Assembly: GCA_031288035.1 (NCBI GenBank)
Contig: JAITSG010000091.1
Location: 1 to 8,611 of the forward strand
Direction of reading: 5' to 3'
Length of the DNA stretch: 8,611 nucleotides
DNA from: Rickettsiales bacterium
GTDB taxonomy: Bacteria > Pseudomonadota > Alphaproteobacteria > Rs-D84 > CACZYB01
Shown here: positions 5,996 to 8,611 of the stretch, piece by piece
Layout: the number at the start of each line of letters is the position of its first letter
How positions within the stretch are numbered: position 1 is the first letter of the stretch
Notes under the pieces: generated by a model
Seen by the model: the letters and a program-made list of their open reading frames with translations, nothing else
Databases searched by the model: none
What the model was told of the DNA's origin: nothing
Translations under genes and position numbers: made by a program

Positions 5996-7155
5996 CTCAC
6001 CATCCTCGACATGAACTGCCTTATGTTCTGGATTATGTTGCGCATGAAGCCGGACTCGCCGACCGCGCCGTTCGCGACCAGGTCGTATTCCCCGCCGTCG
6101 GGCGAAAGGACGAGCCGGCCCACCGCGTCGCCCTTCCTCACCGGAGCCCGGAGGGGAGAGGAATACTCCAGCCGCATCCTTATGTCCGGCTCGGATCCGC
6201 GCGGGCTGGTCAGCACGACCGGACGGGACACGCCGGCCTTGACCGACCGCCGGTTCCCGAACCACACCGGTATCTCGACCACCGTGTCCCCGGGACGAAA
6301 ATAGACGTAGTTCGAAAATTCCCTGAAGCCCCAGTCCAGGAGCCTTTTGGCCTCTATGAACCTGTTATAGCTCGGGTTGGCGCCCTTCAGGCCGTTTATC
6401 ACGACGATAAGGCGGCGAGGGCCCTTCTTCGCGCTCGCCGCCAGCCCGTACCCCGACCGCGTGGACGCGCTTGCCTTCAGCCCGTCGCTCGAAGCCATTA
6501 TCCACAGGAGCTTGTTCGAATTGTCCTTGTTCGGATTGTCTTTCCTTAGCGAAAACTCCTTTTCCGAAAAATATCCGTAATATTCGGGAAAATCCGAAAT
6601 GAGGCGCCTTGAAAGCACGGCTATGTCCCCGGCCGGAAGCGAGTTGCTCTTTTCGATCCAGCCCACCGGGTTCGCGAGGTTCGTCCCCTCCATGCCGAGG
6701 CGTTCGGCCAGCGCGTTCAGGTCGTCCGCGAAGTTTATCTCGGACGTCCCGGCCGCGATCGCCAGCACTATCGCGGCGTCGTTCGACTGGGCCACTATCA
6801 TCGCGCGGACAAGGTCGGACACCCTCACACGGTCGTATGTGTCGAGGAACAGGGCCGACCCGGACTGGGCATAGGTGTTCTTTATCCGGCGGCCCATTTC
6901 GGGCGTGACTATTATCTCCTGGTCGAGCTTCAGGGCCCCGGCGCGGACAAGCTCGAACGCCCTGTATATGGCCAGAAGGTGCACGAGCGAGCCGGGCTGG
7001 GCGGGCTGGTCGGCGTTCTTCTCGAACAGCACGTGCCCGGTGTCGTAGTCGATAAGCTGGGCGTACGGCGCGCGAACCTCCGGCGCGGGCGCGGCGGCCA
7101 GGATACGGGCCGCCAGCAGAACCCCCGCCAGCGATGCGAAAAACCTATAGCTCAT
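5992..7155 (-). CDS. DacA/PBP5-like protein with all three catalytic motifs altered (probable pseudoenzyme)
   Basis: Homologue of D-alanyl-D-alanine carboxypeptidase (peptidase S11, low-molecular-mass PBP), 387 aa, intact. It has a signal peptide (about 1-22), the family stretches LIDYDTGHVLFEKNAD (34-49), RVSDLVRAMIV (111-121), RLISDFPEYYGYFSEKEF (184-201) and GYGLAASA (235-242), then a PBP5-like C-terminal beta domain (about 285-365). It ends in a basic, amphipathic tail (371-387) of the kind that anchors PBP5 to the membrane. Catalytic motifs are degenerate: SxxK is S56-L-V-H59, SxN is Q123-S-N125 and KTG is K227-A-S229. Carboxypeptidase and beta-lactam acylation activity are therefore unlikely (inference). 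The start overlaps the upstream barrel gene by 11 bases with a weak ribosome site. It sits where alphaproteobacteria keep their normal dacA, before tmk and holB. Confidence 0.9.
   Translation of the reverse strand: MSYRFFASLAGVLLAARILAAAPAPEVRAPYAQLIDYDTGHVLFEKNADQPAQPGSLVHLLAIYRAFELVRAGALKLDQEIIVTPEMGRRIKNTYAQSGSALFLDTYDRVRVSDLVRAMIVAQSNDAAIVLAIAAGTSEINFADDLNALAERLGMEGTNLANPVGWIEKSNSLPAGDIAVLSRRLISDFPEYYGYFSEKEFSLRKDNPNKDNSNKLLWIMASSDGLKASASTRSGYGLAASAKKGPRRLIVVINGLKGANPSYNRFIEAKRLLDWGFREFSNYVYFRPGDTVVEIPVWFGNRRSVKAGVSRPVVLTSPRGSEPDIRMRLEYSSPLRAPVRKGDAVGRLVLSPDGGEYDLVANGAVGESGFMRNIIQNIRQFMSRMVR
6511..6540. repeat. 15-bp tandem duplication inside the DacA-like gene
   Basis: Two adjacent 15-base units (6511-6525 and 6526-6540) differ at one position. 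Read on the minus strand they encode D-N-P-N-K followed by D-N-S-N-K (residues 206-215), in frame, just before the LLW of the family. This segment is about two residues longer than in E. coli PBP5 as I recall it. Confidence 0.8.
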
Positions 7156-7720
7156 ATCTTATCTTGAATACTGTCGAATCCACCTTCGCCGAGGTCGCGC
7201 GGTTGTTGAAGTTGTACCCCTTGATGTCGACCTCCATATACCTCTGCTCTATGGCCAGGGCGACCTGCTTGTCCAGGGTTATCACCTCGAACCCGAACAC
7301 CACGAACGGCTTTAGGAACGAAAAGTTGCTCTTTTCCTCCACGGCCGGCGTCTCTATGGACGAGCGCATGGCCCCGCTCCCCAGGCCGATATACGGCGTG
7401 AACTGCGAATTGAACGTATAACCCGCCGACACCTGGACGCCGAAGCCGTACACGTTGACGTCCGTGTCGCCGGAGTCGGAACTGTAGTCGCCGTAGAACA
7501 CCTCGGCCCTCAAGGGCACGTTCTCGCCAAGGCGGTGTATGCGGCCGCCGCCTATCTCAAGCGCTATGCCGTTGCCGAACTTGCCCATGTCCTTCGGCGT
7601 GACCTCGCCGAATCCTATGCCGGCGATAAGGTACGACTTCTTGGGATTGGCCGGCGGAACAAACTGCGCCGAGGCGCCGGCGGAGGCGAGCAGCGCGATT
7701 GCGGTTAAAATCTTCTTCAT
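7145..7720 (-). CDS. Small outer-membrane beta-barrel protein, function unknown
   Basis: 191 aa with a clear signal peptide (KK at 2-3, hydrophobic core, likely cleavage after ASA at 18). The mature part shows eight stretches of alternating hydrophobic and polar residues: about 29-40, 50-60, 68-79, 88-103, 107-119, 135-149, 152-166 and 182-191. FTPYIGLGSGA (107-117) is typical of small OmpA/OmpX-like and surface-antigen barrels (PF13505-type). This fold call is inferred from pattern, not from a search. The C-terminus reads FKIRYEL and so lacks the terminal Phe common in BAM substrates; its last codons overlap the next gene by 11 bases. ATG 7720 has a strong AGGAG ribosome site. It is the first gene of the operon and has a good promoter upstream. 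Specific substrate or role unknown. Confidence 0.82.
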   Translation of the reverse strand: MKKILTAIALLASAGASAQFVPPANPKKSYLIAGIGFGEVTPKDMGKFGNGIALEIGGGRIHRLGENVPLRAEVFYGDYSSDSGDTDVNVYGFGVQVSAGYTFNSQFTPYIGLGSGAMRSSIETPAVEEKSNFSFLKPFVVFGFEVITLDKQVALAIEQRYMEVDIKGYNFNNRATSAKVDSTVFKIRYEL

Positions 7721-7744
7721 TTCTTACTCCTGATTTTTCCACGA

Positions 7745-7773
7745 ATTCTATCAAGGTATTATGCGGCTTGCAA
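7745..7773 (-). promoter_or_regulatory. Promoter of the five-gene barrel-dacA-tmk-holB-tatD operon
   Basis: On the minus strand, TTGCAA (7768-7773), 17 bases, then TAGAAT (7745-7750). An AT-rich stretch just upstream (7778-7790) could act as an UP element. The expected start point near 7738 gives a short leader containing AGGAG before the barrel ATG at 7720. It is the only convincing promoter seen for the five genes below it. Confidence 0.7.
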
Positions 7774-7788
7774 GGGGAAATTAAATCA

Positions 7789-7838
7789 ATCGAAAGTTGC
7801 TCCCCGGCAAGCTTCGCTCGCCTGCGGGTACTTTCGAT
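7789..7838. repeat. 50-base palindromic element upstream of the operon promoter
   Basis: Perfect 9-base arms, ATCGAAAGT (7789-7797) and ACTTTCGAT (7830-7838), enclose further pairing: CCC with GGG, GGC with GCC and AGC with GCT around a TTC loop near 7812-7814, interrupted by small mismatches. The whole can fold as one long hairpin. It encodes no protein that I can see. It looks like the dispersed intergenic palindromes (REP-like) found in many bacterial genomes, but copy number cannot be judged from one window. Confidence 0.6.
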
Positions 7839-7849
7839 CGGGAATATGC

Positions 7850-7883
7850 GTCCAAACAACCGGGGAGGCCCCGGTTTTTGGAC
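7850..7883 (-). terminator. Intrinsic terminator-like hairpin after miaA, possibly bidirectional
   Basis: Fifteen base pairs with one bulged G and a three-base loop: GTCC, five A and CCGGGG on one side, CCCCGGTT, G, TTTGGAC on the other. It lies 12 bases past the miaA stop codon, the expected place for its terminator. On the minus strand the T-rich part (GGTTGTTTGG) is within the descending arm. On the plus strand the core CCGGGG/CCCCGG stem is followed directly by five T, so that direction would also terminate. Confidence 0.6.
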
Positions 7884-7895
7884 GAGGCCTATATT

Positions 7896-8611
7896 TCATA
7901 TTGCGGCTATGCGGCGCGCAAGCGGAAACTGCGTACGGAAAAAAGTCCGCTGGCGCTTGGCGTATTGGCGCGTGCGCAGGACTATCGCTCGCTCCAGCTC
8001 CTCCAGATCCATGGCTCCGGCCAGGTGCGCCCTTATTTCGCGTACCCCTATGACGTCGCTTATAGGCGCCGAGGGCGGAGCAAAAAGCGCGGCGACCTCG
8101 CCTATCGCGCCGGAGGCGAGCATCCTGCGCGTCCGCCTTTCTATCCGCGCGTCCAGCTCGCCTGCCGGAATATCTACGACCTCTATCGAAAAATCCGCGT
8201 CCAGGAACTTCCTTTTCGGCTTTTTCTGCCATTCGGAGAGCGGGATCCCGGTGGCCTCGAAGACCTCTATCGCGCGGGAAATCCTCTGCGCGTCGGACGG
8301 AGCGATGCGCGTGTCCGGATCTATGCGCCTTAAGTATCCGTAGTCCGGGGCGGCGCCTTCATGCGGCACGTCCGGCACGGGCGATATGCCCTCGGCCAGG
8401 ACCTTGATATAAAAGCCAGTGCCGCCGACGACCATCGCGGACCCGTTCGCCGCCGAGCCTATCTCGCGCGCGGCCAGCTCCGCCCATTTGACCGCGCTCA
8501 GGGCCTCGCTCGGCCCCAGGAACCGATAGAGCCGGTGCTCGGCCCGCGCCATGTCCGCGCCCCCCGGCGCGGCGGTCAGTATGGGCAGGTCGCGGTAGCA
8601 TTGCTCTCGGT
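7896..8611 (-). CDS. miaA: tRNA dimethylallyltransferase MiaA (N-terminus cut by window edge)
   Basis: Adds a dimethylallyl group to A37 of tRNAs that read codons starting with U. I read 237 complete codons from the right edge (first full codon at 8609-8607) to TGA at 7896. The N-terminal P-loop segment is outside the window. The frame continues past the internal ATG at 8552: the residues before it, EQCYRDLPILTA, match the substrate-binding region that follows the MiaA P-loop, so 8552 is not the start. Further motifs are GGTGFYIKVLAEG, RIDPDTRIAPSDAQRISRAIEV, TGIPLSEWQ, IGVREIRAHLAG and the C-terminal TRQYAKRQRTFFR, where Phe replaces the more usual Trp. A hairpin terminator follows. Identification is secure. 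Confidence 0.95.
   Translation of the reverse strand, partial: REQCYRDLPILTAAPGGADMARAEHRLYRFLGPSEALSAVKWAELAAREIGSAANGSAMVVGGTGFYIKVLAEGISPVPDVPHEGAAPDYGYLRRIDPDTRIAPSDAQRISRAIEVFEATGIPLSEWQKKPKRKFLDADFSIEVVDIPAGELDARIERRTRRMLASGAIGEVAALFAPPSAPISDVIGVREIRAHLAGAMDLEELERAIVLRTRQYAKRQRTFFRTQFPLARRIAAI

Noticed and set aside
7699..8343. Plus-strand frames opposite miaA and across the intergenic hairpins
   Set aside because: They span a terminator and a palindrome and run antisense to clear MiaA motifs; no protein family is visible.
1..8611. Possible defence, phage, CRISPR or mobile-element system
   Set aside because: No repeats with spacers, no transposase, integrase, nuclease-helicase pairs or toxin-antitoxin genes were seen; every substantial stretch is accounted for by conserved genes.

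Overview
The window is GC-rich (about 60% by eye) and chromosomal. It carries conserved housekeeping and envelope genes, with no mobile element, phage, CRISPR, rRNA or tRNA gene. The best taxonomic marker is the small DUF3126 gene at 962-1171, a family essentially confined to Alphaproteobacteria. The dacA-like/tmk/holB/tatD order and the sequence style of MurJ and DacA also fit an alphaproteobacterium. The order cannot be fixed from this window. A lineage quirk is that isoleucine is mostly written ATA, which is unusual at this GC content.

Layout, left to right. 1-855 (-): mraY, cut by the left edge, with an extended -10 promoter just upstream. 962-1171 (+): DUF3126 protein. 1172-1306: short structured gap. 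1307-2818 (-): murJ. 2844-3602 (+): bamD, divergent from murJ with only 25 bases between the start codons. 3577-7720 (-): one tightly packed set of five genes read from right to left: a small outer-membrane beta-barrel protein, a DacA/PBP5-like protein, tmk, holB and tatD. Every junction overlaps, and one promoter is visible at 7745-7773. 7721-7895: a gap holding that promoter, a 50-base palindromic element and a terminator-like hairpin. 7896-8611 (-): miaA, cut by the right edge.

Functionally, MraY makes lipid I, MurJ flips lipid II, BamD belongs to the machine that inserts outer-membrane barrels, and the first gene of the five-gene operon encodes such a barrel. The rest of the operon joins a peptidoglycan-binding or pseudo-peptidase protein to dTTP synthesis (Tmk), the clamp loader (HolB) and a metal-dependent nuclease (TatD).

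Two observations stand out. First, the DacA-like protein has lost all three penicillin-binding-protein catalytic motifs (SxxK to SLVH, SxN to QSN, KTG to KAS). It nevertheless keeps an intact frame, signal peptide, C-terminal domain and likely amphipathic anchor, so it looks like a retained pseudoenzyme. Second, murJ and bamD appear to be driven by face-to-face promoters with overlapping -10 boxes, each placed so that the mRNA would be leaderless or nearly so. I found no multi-gene defence or otherwise wholly unknown system here.
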